Origin: Pseudomonas iranensis
GTDB lineage: Bacteria > Pseudomonadota > Gammaproteobacteria > Pseudomonadales > Pseudomonadaceae
Assembly (NCBI RefSeq): GCF_014268585.2
Contig: NZ_CP077092.1
Coordinates: forward strand, 4,439,501 to 4,503,500
Reading direction: 5' to 3'
Length of the DNA: 64,000 nucleotides
The position numbers were made by a program, and so were the translations under genes. Every line of letters begins with the position of its first letter. Positions within the stretch are counted from its first letter, which is position 1. Below the pieces are notes generated by a model, which made no database searches, was not told where the DNA came from, and was given only the letters and a program-made list of their open reading frames with translations. Positions 23,909 to 33,590 of the stretch are shown piece after piece.

Positions 23909-25582
23909 TCAATCTTCGCGGTAGCGACGCAGCTTGAGCTGCTTACCAGCCACGCGAGTGTCCTTCAGCTTGGTCAGGAGCTTTTCCAGACCTTCTTCCG
24001 GCAGTTCGACGAGGCTGAAGCTGTCACGCACCTGGATGCGACCGATCGCTTCACGGGCCAGACCGCCTTCGTTGAGGATGGCGCCCAGCAGGTTTTTCGC
24101 AGCGATACCGTCACGCGCACCCAGCGCGGTACGGCAACGAGCACGGCCTTCGCCCAAAGGCATTGGCGCGCGACGCTCGCGGTCACCACGATCAGGGCGG
24201 TCACCGGAACGCTCAGGACGGTCGCCACGCGGTGCGTTGTTCGGCACCAGTGGGCGTTCCTTCTCGATCGCTGCCAGGTTCAGCGCTTGACCGTTGGTGG
24301 CCTTGCGCAGCAGCGCAGCAGCCAGTGCACGCGGGGTGCAACCGATGTCGGCAGTCAGGCGATCAAGCAGTTCACCGTGAGTCGATTCGGCGTCAGCAAC
24401 CAGCGGCGACAGGCTGTTGGTCAGTTTCTTGATGCGAGCATCGAGAACGGCTTGAGCGTCTGGCAGGCGTACTTCGGCAACTTTCTGACCGGTTACGCGC
24501 TCGATCACTTGCAGCATGCGGCGCTCACGTGGAGTCACCAGCAGCAGTGCACGACCTTCGCGACCGGCACGGCCGGTACGGCCGATACGGTGCACGTAGG
24601 ACTCCGGGTCGTACGGCATGTCAACGTTGAACACGTGAGTGATGCGCGGAACGTCCAGCCCACGGGCAGCAACGTCGGTCGCGACAACGATGTCCAGACG
24701 GCCATCCTTGAGCGAGTCGATCACGCGCTCACGCTGGTTCTGGGCGATGTCACCGTTCAACGCGGCGGCTTTGTAGCCTTTGGCGTCGAGGGCGCTGGCC
24801 AGGTCCAGGGTCGCTTGCTTGGTGCGCACGAACATGATCAGGGCGTCGAAATCTTCGACTTCCAGCAGGCTGAGTACGGCCGAGGTTTTCTGGTCAGCGT
24901 GAACCAACAGGTGAGCCTGTTCGATCGCGGTAACGGTCTGGGTCTTGGTCTGGATCTTGACGTGTTGCGGATCGCGCAGGTGGCGTTCGGCAATGGCGCG
25001 GATCGACTGCGGCAGGGTCGCCGAGAACAGCACGGTCTGGCGGGTCGATGGCAGAGCCTTGAAGATGACTTCCAGGTCATCCATGAAGCCCAGCTTCAAC
25101 ATTTCGTCAGCTTCGTCGAGAACCAGATGGTTCACGGTCGACAGGACTTTCTCGTCGCGACGCAGGTGGTCGCACAGACGACCCGGAGTAGCGACAACAA
25201 TCTGTGCGCCATTACGGATTGCCTTGAGTTGCGGGCCCATCGGCGCGCCGCCGTAGACAGCCACGACGGTGACGCCTGGCATTTGCTTGGCGTAGGTTTC
25301 AAAAGCGGTTGCTACTTGCAGCGCCAACTCTCGGGTTGGCGCCAGGATCAGGGCTTGCGGTTCGCGCTTGGCAGGATCGATGCGGTGCAGAATAGGCAGT
25401 GCGAACGCGGCGGTTTTACCGGTACCGGTTTGCGCCTGGCCAATCATGTCCTGGCCGGCCATGATGATCGGGATCGATTGCTGCTGAATCGCCGAAGGCT
25501 CTTCGTAGCCAGTCGCTGCGACGGCTGCAAGAATATTCGGGTTGAGATTAAAAGCGGCGAATCCGCCGGTTTCCTGGGTCAT
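23909..25582 (-). CDS. deaD: DEAD-box ATP-dependent RNA helicase DeaD/CsdA
   Basis: A 557-residue RNA helicase used in ribosome assembly and RNA decay, particularly in the cold. All core motifs are present: Q motif near PSAIQQQSIP, AQTGTGKT, PTRELALQV, VLDEADEML, FSATLP, MFVRTKQ and HRIGRTGRAGR. The C-terminal part has the dimerisation region, a charged RGD-rich linker (about 430-465, GDRPERSGDRPDRGDRER) and a DbpA-like RNA-binding domain (about 480-557). ATG 25582 is chosen because MTQETGGF begins the family N-terminus and GAGG precedes it. The untranslated leader appears long, as in E. coli csdA. Confidence 0.94.
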   Translation of the reverse strand: MTQETGGFAAFNLNPNILAAVAATGYEEPSAIQQQSIPIIMAGQDMIGQAQTGTGKTAAFALPILHRIDPAKREPQALILAPTRELALQVATAFETYAKQMPGVTVVAVYGGAPMGPQLKAIRNGAQIVVATPGRLCDHLRRDEKVLSTVNHLVLDEADEMLKLGFMDDLEVIFKALPSTRQTVLFSATLPQSIRAIAERHLRDPQHVKIQTKTQTVTAIEQAHLLVHADQKTSAVLSLLEVEDFDALIMFVRTKQATLDLASALDAKGYKAAALNGDIAQNQRERVIDSLKDGRLDIVVATDVAARGLDVPRITHVFNVDMPYDPESYVHRIGRTGRAGREGRALLLVTPRERRMLQVIERVTGQKVAEVRLPDAQAVLDARIKKLTNSLSPLVADAESTHGELLDRLTADIGCTPRALAAALLRKATNGQALNLAAIEKERPLVPNNAPRGDRPERSGDRPDRGDRERRAPMPLGEGRARCRTALGARDGIAAKNLLGAILNEGGLAREAIGRIQVRDSFSLVELPEEGLEKLLTKLKDTRVAGKQLKLRRYRED

Positions 25583-26001
25583 GGGTCTGCCTCTAAGTGC
25601 ATCCGCAAAGACCCATGCTCCAAAGCTGCGCATGCCGTGTTGAGACTCAAGAGTCGCCCTGGCAGCTTTGTCGGCGGGGATTTGCGAAAACGAATGAATG
25701 AAGATGAATCGTCAAGGAAGAGCCCGCAATGCGGACGTGCAGCCGAAGCTGACTTCGGGAAATGCGCTACCTAAACGCGGCCCGGTTAAAGGCCGGCGCG
25801 CACTATACCGGATTTCGCCCGAAAAGGGAGCTTTTTTTGTGGCCCTTATCCGTGTGTCACCGCCGTGTAACGGGGTTTTGCGGATAATCGCGCAACGGTC
25901 TATTTTGCAAAGGCCCGGCCCTGCGGGCGATGACGCTTAAACGGTTCACCGACCTGCGGCAAAGCGCCGCGCACCCGCCCTTCCCGCTTGAGGATTTAGC
26001 C
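25583..26001. other. deaD leader and crotonase upstream region
   Basis: About 420 bases with no convincing gene. On the minus strand a TATAGT-like -10 at 25807-25802 would give deaD a leader of roughly 210 bases. That leader contains a small perfect hairpin (CCGAAG 25743-25748 with CTTCGG 25753-25758). The frame of the crotonase is open from 25930 but unsupported before 26002. Confidence 0.4.
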
Positions 26002-26793
26002 ATGAATCAGCCCTGCGCCGGCCGCGTCAGCCGAGAACGTCGTGGTCATGTGCACTTGATCGGCCTCGATCGGGCGGCCAAGCGCAACGCTTTCGATATC
26101 GACCTGCTCAACGACCTGAGCCTGGCCTACGGCGAATTCGAAGCCGACCGCGAAGCGCGGGTCGCCGTGGTGTTCGGCCATGGCGAGCACTTCACCGCCG
26201 GGCTCGATCTGGTCAATGCCAGCGCAGCCCTGGCCGAAGGCTGGCAGGTTCCGAGCGGCGGCTGCGATCCCTGGGGCGTTTTCGTCGGCCCACGGGTGAG
26301 CAAACCGGTCATCGTCGCCGCGCAGGGTTACTGCCTGACCATCGGCATCGAGCTGATGCTGGCGGCGGACATCAACCTGTGCGCGAGCAATACTCGCTTC
26401 GCGCAGATGGAAGTGCAGCGTGGGATCTTTCCGTTTGGCGGCGCGACTTTGCGTTTCCAGCAGATTGCCGGCTGGGGCAATGCGATGCGCTGGTTGCTCA
26501 CTGGCGATGAGTTCGATGCCCACGATGCGTTGCATCTGGGCTTGGTCCAGGAAGTGATGGCCAGCGAAGACTTGCTGCCCCGCGCGATCGAGCTGGCCGA
26601 ACGGATTGCCCGGCAGGCACCGCTGGGCGTGCAGGCGACCTTGATGTCAGCGCGACAGGCGCGTTATGAGGGTGAGACAGCGGCGGCGCAGGCGTTACCG
26701 GCGCTGGTGAAGAAGTTGCTCGCCACTGAGGATGCCCGGGAGGGGGTGCGGTCGTTGGTGGAGCGGCGGCCAGGGATTTTCAAAGGGGTGTGA
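26002..26793 (+). CDS. Enoyl-CoA hydratase/isomerase (crotonase) family protein
   Basis: A 263-residue crotonase-fold protein. ATG 26002 follows GAGG by eight bases. The oxyanion-hole region shows GEHFTAGLDL and AAQGYCLTIGIELMLAADI. The acyl-CoA-binding fold is clear, but the catalytic glutamates of classical hydratases are not both obvious (QRGIFPFGGATLR in place of the usual PExG), so hydratase, isomerase or other chemistry is possible. It stands in the PAO1 order deaD-crotonase-spermidine-synthase-like. Confidence 0.87.
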   Translation: MNQPCAGRVSRERRGHVHLIGLDRAAKRNAFDIDLLNDLSLAYGEFEADREARVAVVFGHGEHFTAGLDLVNASAALAEGWQVPSGGCDPWGVFVGPRVSKPVIVAAQGYCLTIGIELMLAADINLCASNTRFAQMEVQRGIFPFGGATLRFQQIAGWGNAMRWLLTGDEFDAHDALHLGLVQEVMASEDLLPRAIELAERIARQAPLGVQATLMSARQARYEGETAAAQALPALVKKLLATEDAREGVRSLVERRPGIFKGV

Positions 26794-26818
26794 AGAATCT
26801 GCTGCCTGTCAGGGCCTT

Positions 26819-26884
26819 TTCGCGAGCAGGCTCGCTCCCACAGGTAGAACGCATTTCAAATGTGGGAGCGAGCCTGCTCGCGAA
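26819..26884. repeat. REP doublet (inward type)
   Basis: Two facing REP copies between the convergent crotonase and spermidine-synthase-like genes, 66 bases overall, same geometry as 22186-22250. Confidence 0.92.
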
Positions 26885-26902
26885 GGGGGCGGTACTGCCG
26901 GC

Positions 26903-27658
26903 TCAGGTCGCCGGGCGAATCGCGTTGATCAACGACTGCAACGAATACCCCAGCTGCGGCGCCAGCGCTTCGGCCCGTTGGGTCAGCGCCTGCATGTCCA
27001 GCGCCTGATCGAGATCCGCCGGAACGATCAGAATCACGTTGCCCTCCTTCACCGGCAACTCCCAGTAATGCCGGTGATAGAGCCCGCGCAACAACGCCGC
27101 GCCCAGTGGCTTGCCATCGTCGGTGGCCCACTGATTGATCACCAGCCAGCCGCCCGGATTCAGGCGTTTCTGACAATCGCCGAGAAAACTCCAGGCCAGA
27201 TGTCCGACACCGGGACCGACATCGGTATAGAGGTCGACGAAAATCAGATCCGCCGGCTCGGCAGTCGGCAGCAATTCCAGCGCATCGCCGACGCGGATGT
27301 ACAAACGCGGATCGTCATCCAGGCCGAGATATTCGATGGCCAGGCGCGGTACGTCCGGGCGCAGTTCGATGGCTTCGACGTCTTCCAGCGGCAGGAATTT
27401 CAGGCAAGCCTGGGTCAGCGTGCCCGCGCCCAAACCGAGAAACAGCGCGCTCTCCGGCTGCTCGTGGCACAGCGCGCCGATCAGCATCGCGCGGGTGTAG
27501 TCGTACTCCAGCCAGCTCGGGTCGGCGGTGAACACGCAGCTCTGCTCGATCGCATCGCCGAACTCGAGAAAGCGGTAATCGGCCACTTCCAGCACGCGAA
27601 TCACGCCGAACTCATCCTGTACTTCGGCGAGCAGATGCTCGACGCGCTCCTCAGTCAT
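26903..27658 (-). CDS. Spermidine-synthase-like methyltransferase-fold protein
   Basis: A 251-residue Rossmann-fold protein of the spermine/spermidine synthase superfamily. The nucleotide-binding loop ALFLGLGAGTLTQ, the acidic strand AIELRPDV and the DLIFVDLYTD catalytic-region motif are visible. SpeE enzymes usually have a Y/D/D proton-transfer set and about 280-290 residues; this shorter form has DLYTD, so true aminopropyltransferase activity is unsure. The start codon precedes a MTEERVEHLL terminus with AGGAGA upstream. Convergent with crotonase, divergent from the DAHP synthase. Confidence 0.8.
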   Translation of the reverse strand: MTEERVEHLLAEVQDEFGVIRVLEVADYRFLEFGDAIEQSCVFTADPSWLEYDYTRAMLIGALCHEQPESALFLGLGAGTLTQACLKFLPLEDVEAIELRPDVPRLAIEYLGLDDDPRLYIRVGDALELLPTAEPADLIFVDLYTDVGPGVGHLAWSFLGDCQKRLNPGGWLVINQWATDDGKPLGAALLRGLYHRHYWELPVKEGNVILIVPADLDQALDMQALTQRAEALAPQLGYSLQSLINAIRPAT

Positions 27659-27809
27659 TTCGTCTCCTGATGGTCACCGGGCGCGGTGACGCGATGGCAC
27701 CGCTGTGGCGCCGTGGCAAAGCGGCGATTGTCGGCGATGGGGCGGGAGCAGGTCACGCACTAATTGCTGCTAACATGGCGCTTCCCTGCGTACGAACTTC
27801 GAGACCGTG

Positions 27810-29156
27810 ATGAGCCAACCGTGGAGCCCTGACAGCTGGCGCGCCCTGCCGATCCAGCAACAACCGCAATACCCCGACGCCGCGCACCTGCAACAGGTCG
27901 AGCAGACTCTGGCCAGCTATCCGCCGCTGGTGTTCGCCGGCGAAGCGCGCGAGCTGCGCCGGCAGTTTGCCGAAGTCACCCAGGGTCGCGCGTTTCTGTT
28001 GCAGGGCGGCGATTGCGCGGAAAGCTTCGCCGAATTCTCCGCCGCGAAGATCCGCGACACCTTCAAAGTGTTGCTGCAAATGGCAATCGTCATGACCTTC
28101 GCCGCTGGCTGCCCGGTGGTCAAGGTCGGGCGCATGGCCGGTCAGTTCGCCAAGCCGCGTTCGGCCAACGACGAAACCATCGGCGGCGTGACCCTGCCGG
28201 CCTACCGTGGCGACATCGTCAATGGCATCGGCTTCGACGAAAAGAGCCGCGTGCCGGATCCGGAGCGTTTGCTGCAGTCCTATCATCAGTCCACAGCAAC
28301 CTTGAACCTGTTGCGCGCTTTCGCCCAGGGCGGTTTCGCCGACCTGCACCAAGTGCACAAGTGGAACCTGGATTTCATCGCCAACTCGGCGCTGGCCGAG
28401 AAGTACAGCCACCTCGCCGACCGCATCGATGAAACCCTGGCGTTCATGCGCGCCTGCGGCATGGACAGCTCACCGCAACTGCGCGAAACCAGTTTCTTCA
28501 CCGCCCACGAAGCGTTGCTGCTGAACTACGAAGAAGCCTTCGTGCGCCGCGACAGCCTGACCAACGATTACTACGATTGCTCGGCGCACATGCTGTGGAT
28601 CGGCGACCGCACCCGCCAGCTCGACGGCGCGCACGTTGAATTCCTGCGCGGCGTGAACAACCCGATCGGCGTCAAGGTCGGCCCGAGCATGAACCCCGAT
28701 GACCTGATCCGCCTGATCGACGTGCTCAACCCGGACAACGATCCGGGCCGCTTGAACCTGATCGCGCGGATGGGCGCGAACAAGGTCGGCGATCATCTGC
28801 CGGCACTGATCCGCGCGGTCCAGCGCGAAGGCAAGCAGGTGCTGTGGAGCTCCGATCCGATGCACGGCAACACCATCAAGGCCAGCAGCGGCTACAAGAC
28901 CCGTGACTTCGCACAGATCCTTGGCGAGGTGAAGCAGTTCTTCCAGGTGCACGAAGCGGAAGGCAGCTATGCCGGCGGCATTCATATCGAGATGACCGGG
29001 CAGAACGTCACCGAGTGCATCGGCGGCGCCCGACCAATTACCGAGGATGGCTTGTCCGACCGTTACCACACCCACTGCGATCCGCGGATGAATGCCGACC
29101 AGTCGCTGGAATTGGCGTTTTTGATTGCCGAGACCCTGAAGCAAGTCCGCCGCTAG
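27810..29156 (+). CDS. Class II 3-deoxy-7-phosphoheptulonate synthase
   Basis: A 448-residue plant-type DAHP synthase that condenses phosphoenolpyruvate and erythrose-4-phosphate, the first step of the shikimate pathway. Signatures: [11 protein letters not shown] with the metal cysteine, [43 protein letters not shown] and a C-terminal metal Asp in [10 protein letters not shown] 27810 is taken; GTG 27807 is adjacent. PAO1 has an equivalent class II enzyme at this syntenic position. A class I isozyme is encoded at 43346-44422, so the strain has at least two independently regulated entries to aromatic synthesis. Confidence 0.95.
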   Translation: MSQPWSPDSWRALPIQQQPQYPDAAHLQQVEQTLASYPPLVFAGEARELRRQFAEVTQGRAFLLQGGDCAESFAEFSAAKIRDTFKVLLQMAIVMTFAAGCPVVKVGRMAGQFAKPRSANDETIGGVTLPAYRGDIVNGIGFDEKSRVPDPERLLQSYHQSTATLNLLRAFAQGGFADLHQVHKWNLDFIANSALAEKYSHLADRIDETLAFMRACGMDSSPQLRETSFFTAHEALLLNYEEAFVRRDSLTNDYYDCSAHMLWIGDRTRQLDGAHVEFLRGVNNPIGVKVGPSMNPDDLIRLIDVLNPDNDPGRLNLIARMGANKVGDHLPALIRAVQREGKQVLWSSDPMHGNTIKASSGYKTRDFAQILGEVKQFFQVHEAEGSYAGGIHIEMTGQNVTECIGGARPITEDGLSDRYHTHCDPRMNADQSLELAFLIAETLKQVRR

Positions 29157-29171
29157 ACGGCGTCGCCTCCC

Positions 29172-29236
29172 TTCGCGAGCAGGCTCGCTCCCACATTTGC
29201 AATGCGTTTCCCTGTGGGAGCGAGCCTGCTCGCGAA
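29172..29236. repeat. REP doublet (inward type)
   Basis: Two facing REP copies, 65 bases overall, between the convergent DAHP synthase and glycosylase genes. Confidence 0.93.
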
Positions 29237-29245
29237 AGGGCCGGC

Positions 29246-30472
29246 TCAGGCAACCTCAATCCGCGCCAATGCCACCCGCAACCGCCCCGCACTCTCGCGC
29301 TGACAATTCAACTGCACCCGCTCAAGCCCCAGCCAACCCGCCATCCGCCGCAAATTCAGCGCCAGCGCCAGCATGCCCTCCTCGTCCAGCCCCGGCTCCT
29401 CTTCGTGCACCGCATGCACCGCCAACTGCCCCGCCGCCCGCTCTGCGCGTAGATCAACCCGCGCGGCGATCCGCTCGTTGTGCAAAAACGGCAGCACGTA
29501 ATAGCCGTAAACGCGCTTGGGCTGCGGTGTGTAGATTTCCAGACGATAGCGGAAATCGAACAAACGCTCGGTGCGGCTGCGCTCCCAGATCAGCGAGTCG
29601 AACGGCGACAGCAGCGCACTGGCAATGACCTTGCGCGGCACTTTGGGCTCCGGCAGGCAATAGGCGATCTGCCGCCAGTCGCCGACTTCGCACATCTGCA
29701 ATTGCCCCGCCTCAACCAACTCAGCCAGACGCGGGCGCGCATCCGCGGGGCTCAGGCGAAAGTAATCACGCAGGTCTTTTTCCGAACCAACGCCCAATGC
29801 TTGCGCCGCATGCAACAGCAAACCGCGTTGCGCCTCGGCCTCGTCCGGCGTGGGCTGTTGCAGGATCGCCGCAGGAATCACCCGCTCGGGCAAATCGTAC
29901 AAGCGCTCGAAACCGCGTCGCCCCGCCACTGTGACCTCACCGGCGGCGAACAACCATTCCAGTGCATGTTTCTCGGCACTCCAGTCCCACCACGGCCCGG
30001 CCTTGTCTTCGCGGGTCGACAGACTGCCAGCGCCCAGCGCGCCCCGCTCCTCAACCGCAGTCAGCACACGGCGGATGGTTTCCTGCTGTTCGCGACCAAA
30101 CTTTGCCAGTTGCTGATAGATGTCTTCGCCACGCTTGGCGCGTTGCATGCGCCAACCCAGCAACGGGTACATCGACAGCGGCAACAGCGACGCTTCATGG
30201 CCCCAGTATTCGAACAGCGTGCGCCGCCGGCCCGCACTCCAGGCAGCCTGGTCGAGCAAGTCAGATGGATAGGAACCGAGACGGGAAAACAGCGGCAGGT
30301 AGTGCGAGCGCACCACGGCATTGACGGAATCGATTTGCAGCAGGCCCAGCCGTTCGATCAGCCGGTTGAGATGACTGGCATTGACGGTCGGCGGCTGGCG
30401 CCCGTTGAACCCTTGGGCGGCCAGCGCCAGACGTCGCGCCTGTTTGAGGGAAAAGAACACTGTCGCGGGCAT
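29246..30472 (-). CDS. YcaQ/AlkX-family winged-helix DNA glycosylase
   Basis: A 408-residue member of the HTH_42 family. E. coli YcaQ (AlkX) unhooks DNA interstrand crosslinks caused by nitrogen mustards; Streptomyces AlkZ resolves azinomycin crosslinks. The catalytic QxD motif is visible as LLQIDSVN near residue 45, with the three winged-helix modules following. The VLPFLHNERIAARVDL stretch and LFEYWGHEASLLP are family hallmarks. Length equals YcaQ. Single gene, convergent with the DAHP synthase across a REP pair. Confidence 0.87.
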   Translation of the reverse strand: MPATVFFSLKQARRLALAAQGFNGRQPPTVNASHLNRLIERLGLLQIDSVNAVVRSHYLPLFSRLGSYPSDLLDQAAWSAGRRRTLFEYWGHEASLLPLSMYPLLGWRMQRAKRGEDIYQQLAKFGREQQETIRRVLTAVEERGALGAGSLSTREDKAGPWWDWSAEKHALEWLFAAGEVTVAGRRGFERLYDLPERVIPAAILQQPTPDEAEAQRGLLLHAAQALGVGSEKDLRDYFRLSPADARPRLAELVEAGQLQMCEVGDWRQIAYCLPEPKVPRKVIASALLSPFDSLIWERSRTERLFDFRYRLEIYTPQPKRVYGYYVLPFLHNERIAARVDLRAERAAGQLAVHAVHEEEPGLDEEGMLALALNLRRMAGWLGLERVQLNCQRESAGRLRVALARIEVA

Positions 30473-30536
30473 TTATTCCTCCATGTCTGCTCGCAACCTA
30501 CCTCACCTGAAAGGGGTTTGTGTAGCGATAGCCTCA

Positions 30537-30758
30537 TCATTTATGCATCGGATCGTCCCAGAACGGCCGCACGGTTTCGTGTTCAACATCGGCGCGGCTG
30601 ATGCCGATGTCTTTCAGCGCCTCATCGCTCAGACCGGCGAGCATTTCCCGTTCACGATGCAGCTCATACCAGCGGCTGAATTTGTGCAGCAGATCGGACA
30701 CGATATGGCCGTGGCCGGACAGCTGTTCTTCGCTTGCATACTCTCTTTGACCTTTCAT
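30537..30758 (-). CDS. DUF1127 small protein
   Basis: A 73-residue protein starting at ATG 30758, nine bases after a perfect AAGGAGG, the strongest ribosome site seen in the window. The DUF1127 core is LLHKFSRWYELHRERE followed by LSDEALKDIGISRAD. In other proteobacteria DUF1127 proteins are arginine-rich regulators or phosphate/carbon starvation factors, some binding RNA; the role here is unknown. The longer frame upstream is not supported. Divergent from a LysR gene. Confidence 0.88.
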   Translation of the reverse strand: MKGQREYASEEQLSGHGHIVSDLLHKFSRWYELHREREMLAGLSDEALKDIGISRADVEHETVRPFWDDPMHK

Positions 30759-30855
30759 CGTCTTGCCTCCTTTTGTGGATGGCTCAAGTCTCGCGCCAGC
30801 GCTAAGATCAATCCAACGAATGTTTCTGATGGCATGCATCACGGAGATTCATCAA

Positions 30856-31710
30856 TTGTCCGCCTACCCCAGTATCGATACCGATGTCCTGCGCACCTTT
30901 GTCGCGATTGCCGATCAGGGCGGTTTCACCCGTGCCGGCGAGATGGTCAACCGCACCCAGTCGGCGGTGAGCATGCAGATGAAACGCCTGGAAGAAGACG
31001 TGTTGCAGCGCCAGCTGTTCGAGCGCGATGGCCGTCAGGTGCGACTGACAGCTGAAGGCCAGGTGCTGCTCGGTTACGCGCGGCGCATCCTCAAACTGCA
31101 CAGTGAAGTGTTCAACACCCTGCGCGAGCCGCACATGGTCGGCACCGTGCGCATCGGTACGCCGGATGATTACGTGATGCGTTTTCTGCCGGGGATCCTG
31201 TCGCGGTTCGCGCAGTTCTATCCGCTGATCCAGATCGAAGTACATTGCGAATCGACCAAACAACTGTTGCAGCGCACTGATCTGGACTTGTCGATCGTCA
31301 CCCGTGAGCCGGGCAACGAGATCGGCCAGTTGCTGCGCAAGGAGCGCTTTGTCTGGGCCGAGGCGCAGAACTTCAGCGCCCACGAACAGACGCCGCTGCC
31401 CCTGGCGATGTTCAACAGTGATTGTTTCTGCCGCCTGTGGGCGTGCAATGCGCTGGATGCGATGGGCCGCGATTACCGCATCGCCTACAACAGCAGCAGC
31501 CTGTCGGCGCTGATGGCGGTAGTCAGCGCGGGGCTGGCGATCACCGCGCAACTGGAAAGCCTGATCACCCCGGACATGCGCATCCTTGGCGCCGCCGAAG
31601 ACCTGCCGCTGCTGCCCGAGGCGAGCATCATGCTGATCCGCAATCTGAACAACCCGTCGCCGATCACCGAGTGCCTGGCCGAACACATTGTCGAGGGCTT
31701 CAAACTTTAA
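30856..31710 (+). CDS. LysR-family regulator
   Basis: A 284-residue LysR regulator. I start at TTG 30856, giving MSAYPSIDTDVLRTFVAI, because CGGAG lies about ten bases upstream and the helix-turn-helix then begins at the usual distance. ATG 30820 and 30829 are in frame but lie against the divergent DUF1127 promoter. HTH at about 10-65 (GGFTRAGEMVNRTQSAVSMQ), effector domain thereafter (GTVRIGTPDDYVMRFLPGIL). The target is unknown. Its 3' end overlaps the convergent TauE/SafE gene by 11 bases. Confidence 0.87.
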   Translation: MSAYPSIDTDVLRTFVAIADQGGFTRAGEMVNRTQSAVSMQMKRLEEDVLQRQLFERDGRQVRLTAEGQVLLGYARRILKLHSEVFNTLREPHMVGTVRIGTPDDYVMRFLPGILSRFAQFYPLIQIEVHCESTKQLLQRTDLDLSIVTREPGNEIGQLLRKERFVWAEAQNFSAHEQTPLPLAMFNSDCFCRLWACNALDAMGRDYRIAYNSSSLSALMAVVSAGLAITAQLESLITPDMRILGAAEDLPLLPEASIMLIRNLNNPSPITECLAEHIVEGFKL

Positions 31711-32446
31711 ACGCGAGCATCACCGCACACAGCACCAGAAAACCGCAGAACAGCCCACGCAGGAGTTTTTCCGGCATGGCGTGGGCAACTTTCACGCCCC
31801 AACTGATGCTGAGCAGACCTCCGACCGCCAGAGGCAGGCCGATCATCCAGTCGACTTCGTGGTGCACCGCATAGGTCACCAGGGTTACGCCAGTGCTCGG
31901 CAGGGCCAGCGCCAGCGACAAGCCTTGAGCAACCACTTGACTGGTGCCGAACAGGCTGGTCAACACTGGCGTGGCCACCACCGCGCCGCCGACGCCGAAC
32001 AAGCCGCCCATGGTCCCGGAAGCAGCGCCGAGCACGCCCAGCCACGGCCAGGAATGGCGCATCTCGGCAGTCGGCGCTGGGCGCGGACCGAACATCTTCA
32101 ACAGGTTGTAGGCCGACAGCGCCACCAGAAAGGCGACAAATCCGATGCGCATGGTCTGCGCATCGATGCCCACCGCCCAGATCGAGCCAAGCCAGGCAAA
32201 GCAGAAACCCATCACTGCCAGCGGCAGCGCATGGCGCAATTCGATGCGATTACGCTGGTGATAACGCCACAGCGCCAGCATCACGTTCGGTACCACCATC
32301 ACCAGCGCCGTGCCTTGGGCGATCTGCTGATCAAGCCCAAACCACACGCCAAGCAATGGAATCGCAATCAAGCCACCGCCAATGCCAAAGATCCCGCCCA
32401 ATGTGCCCAGGGCGGCGCCGAACAGCAGGTACAACAGAAAATCCAT
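31700..32446 (-). CDS. TauE/SafE-family (TSUP) permease
   Basis: A 248-residue integral membrane protein with the two-fold repeated GGxxGxGGG motifs of the family (GGIFGIGGGLIAIP near the start, GGLFGVGGAVVATP past the middle) and about eight helices. TSUP proteins export small anions such as sulfite, sulfonates or organic acids; the substrate cannot be read off. ATG 32446 is annotated; GTG 32449, three bases earlier, has the better distance from GAGG and may be used instead. Divergent from a LysR gene, which may regulate it. Confidence 0.87.
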   Translation of the reverse strand: MDFLLYLLFGAALGTLGGIFGIGGGLIAIPLLGVWFGLDQQIAQGTALVMVVPNVMLALWRYHQRNRIELRHALPLAVMGFCFAWLGSIWAVGIDAQTMRIGFVAFLVALSAYNLLKMFGPRPAPTAEMRHSWPWLGVLGAASGTMGGLFGVGGAVVATPVLTSLFGTSQVVAQGLSLALALPSTGVTLVTYAVHHEVDWMIGLPLAVGGLLSISWGVKVAHAMPEKLLRGLFCGFLVLCAVMLAFKV

Positions 32447-32557
32447 CACAACGGTAATCCTCTAACGACAGGCGGCCAATGCTACGCACTCACGCCTAGC
32501 GGGGAAACGCATAGCAACGCACAATGGCTATGCCGATTTTGCACAAGCGTGATTTCC

Positions 32558-33514
32558 ATGAATCCCAACCAATTGACCGATCAGCTCGGCCTGTTTCTCG
32601 ATGTGCTGGAGAGTGGCAGCTTTTCTGCCGCTTCGCGCCGTCATCCGCTGACACCATCCGCCGTGGCGCGGCGCATCGATAGCCTGGAAAGTGCCGTCGG
32701 CAGTCAGCTGTTCGTGCGTAGCACCCATGCCGTGCTGCCGACTTCGGCCGGTCTGGCCTTTGCCGAACGGGCGCGACGGATCATCGCCGAGTTGCAACTG
32801 GCGCGTGCCGAAGCGGTGTCATTGAGCAGCGCACCGGAAGGCCTGATCCGCATCGATGCGCCAGCAGCCTTCGGGCGGCGGCATCTGGCGCCGGTGATTG
32901 CCGATTTTCTCCTGCTGTATCCGGGACTGGATGTGCAGATGCACCTGATCGACAGCTTCAGCGACATGGCCGGCAGCAGCCTGGGCAAGGTCGATCTGGT
33001 GCTGCGTACCGGCCAATTGGCTGACTCGCGCCTGGTCGCCACGCCATTGGCGAGCATGGTCCGCGTCGCCTGCGCCAGCCCTGACTATCTCAAGCAGCGC
33101 GGCGTGCCCGAGCATCCGGCGCAGTTGAGTGAACACGACGGGCTCGACTGGGAAGGCCTTGCGCCGCCCTTTGCCTGGAAATTCGAAGTGGACGGGCAAA
33201 TGCAACTGCACCGGCCATCGCGGGTACGCCTGAGCGCCAACAATGCCGAAGCTCTGGCGTGTGGCGCGGCGGCGGGTCTGGGCGTCGCACACCTGCCGAC
33301 CTGGCTGGCCAGCGAATACTTGCTGCGTGGCGAACTGGTGCCACTGTTCTGCGAAAACGGCCTGCCGCCGCCGGAGTCCACCGGCATTTACGCGCTGCGC
33401 ATGGAACAGCAGGTCCATTCGCGCAGTCGGTTATTGCTGGAATACCTGAAAACCCGCTTCAGCCCGGTGCCTCCATGGGATCTGGCGCTGCAACGGCAAT
33501 TCGCCCGGCACTGA
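32558..33514 (+). CDS. LysR-family regulator
   Basis: A 318-residue LysR regulator starting MNPNQLTDQLGLFLDVLES. The frame is open far upstream over the antisense of the permease, but only this ATG begins a sensible HTH (GSFSAASRRHPLTPSAVARR). The effector domain has the typical GLIRIDAPAAFGRRHLAPV entry and VDLVLRTG. It faces the TauE/SafE permease across 111 bases, the usual arrangement for a LysR and its target, an inference only. Confidence 0.9.
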   Translation: MNPNQLTDQLGLFLDVLESGSFSAASRRHPLTPSAVARRIDSLESAVGSQLFVRSTHAVLPTSAGLAFAERARRIIAELQLARAEAVSLSSAPEGLIRIDAPAAFGRRHLAPVIADFLLLYPGLDVQMHLIDSFSDMAGSSLGKVDLVLRTGQLADSRLVATPLASMVRVACASPDYLKQRGVPEHPAQLSEHDGLDWEGLAPPFAWKFEVDGQMQLHRPSRVRLSANNAEALACGAAAGLGVAHLPTWLASEYLLRGELVPLFCENGLPPPESTGIYALRMEQQVHSRSRLLLEYLKTRFSPVPPWDLALQRQFARH

Positions 33515-33524
33515 CGCCGGACAT

Positions 33525-33558
33525 ATTTATCTGGCGCCTTAAAGATTCGAGCGCTAGA
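33525..33558. promoter_or_regulatory. Probable OhrR box upstream of ohrR
   Basis: ATTTATCTGGCGCCTTAAA continuing through AGCGCTAGA matches the sequence in front of ohr (34274-34306: ATTTATCTTGCGCGCTAAA ... AGCGCTATA) over most positions, differing by a two-base insertion. It ends about 30 bases before the ohrR start. A shared element at both genes points to OhrR autoregulation. Confidence 0.55.
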
Positions 33559-33590
33559 TTAAAAAACGATCAACGATCAAGGCTTTGACA

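Noticed and set aside
23627..25774. 715-codon open frame on the plus strand across deaD
   Set aside because: It is exactly antisense to the clear DEAD-box helicase, whose motifs are all intact. High GC at third positions creates long antisense frames.
31688..32557. N-terminal 290-codon extension of the second LysR regulator
   Set aside because: It runs antisense through the TauE/SafE permease; the LysR domain starts naturally at ATG 32558.
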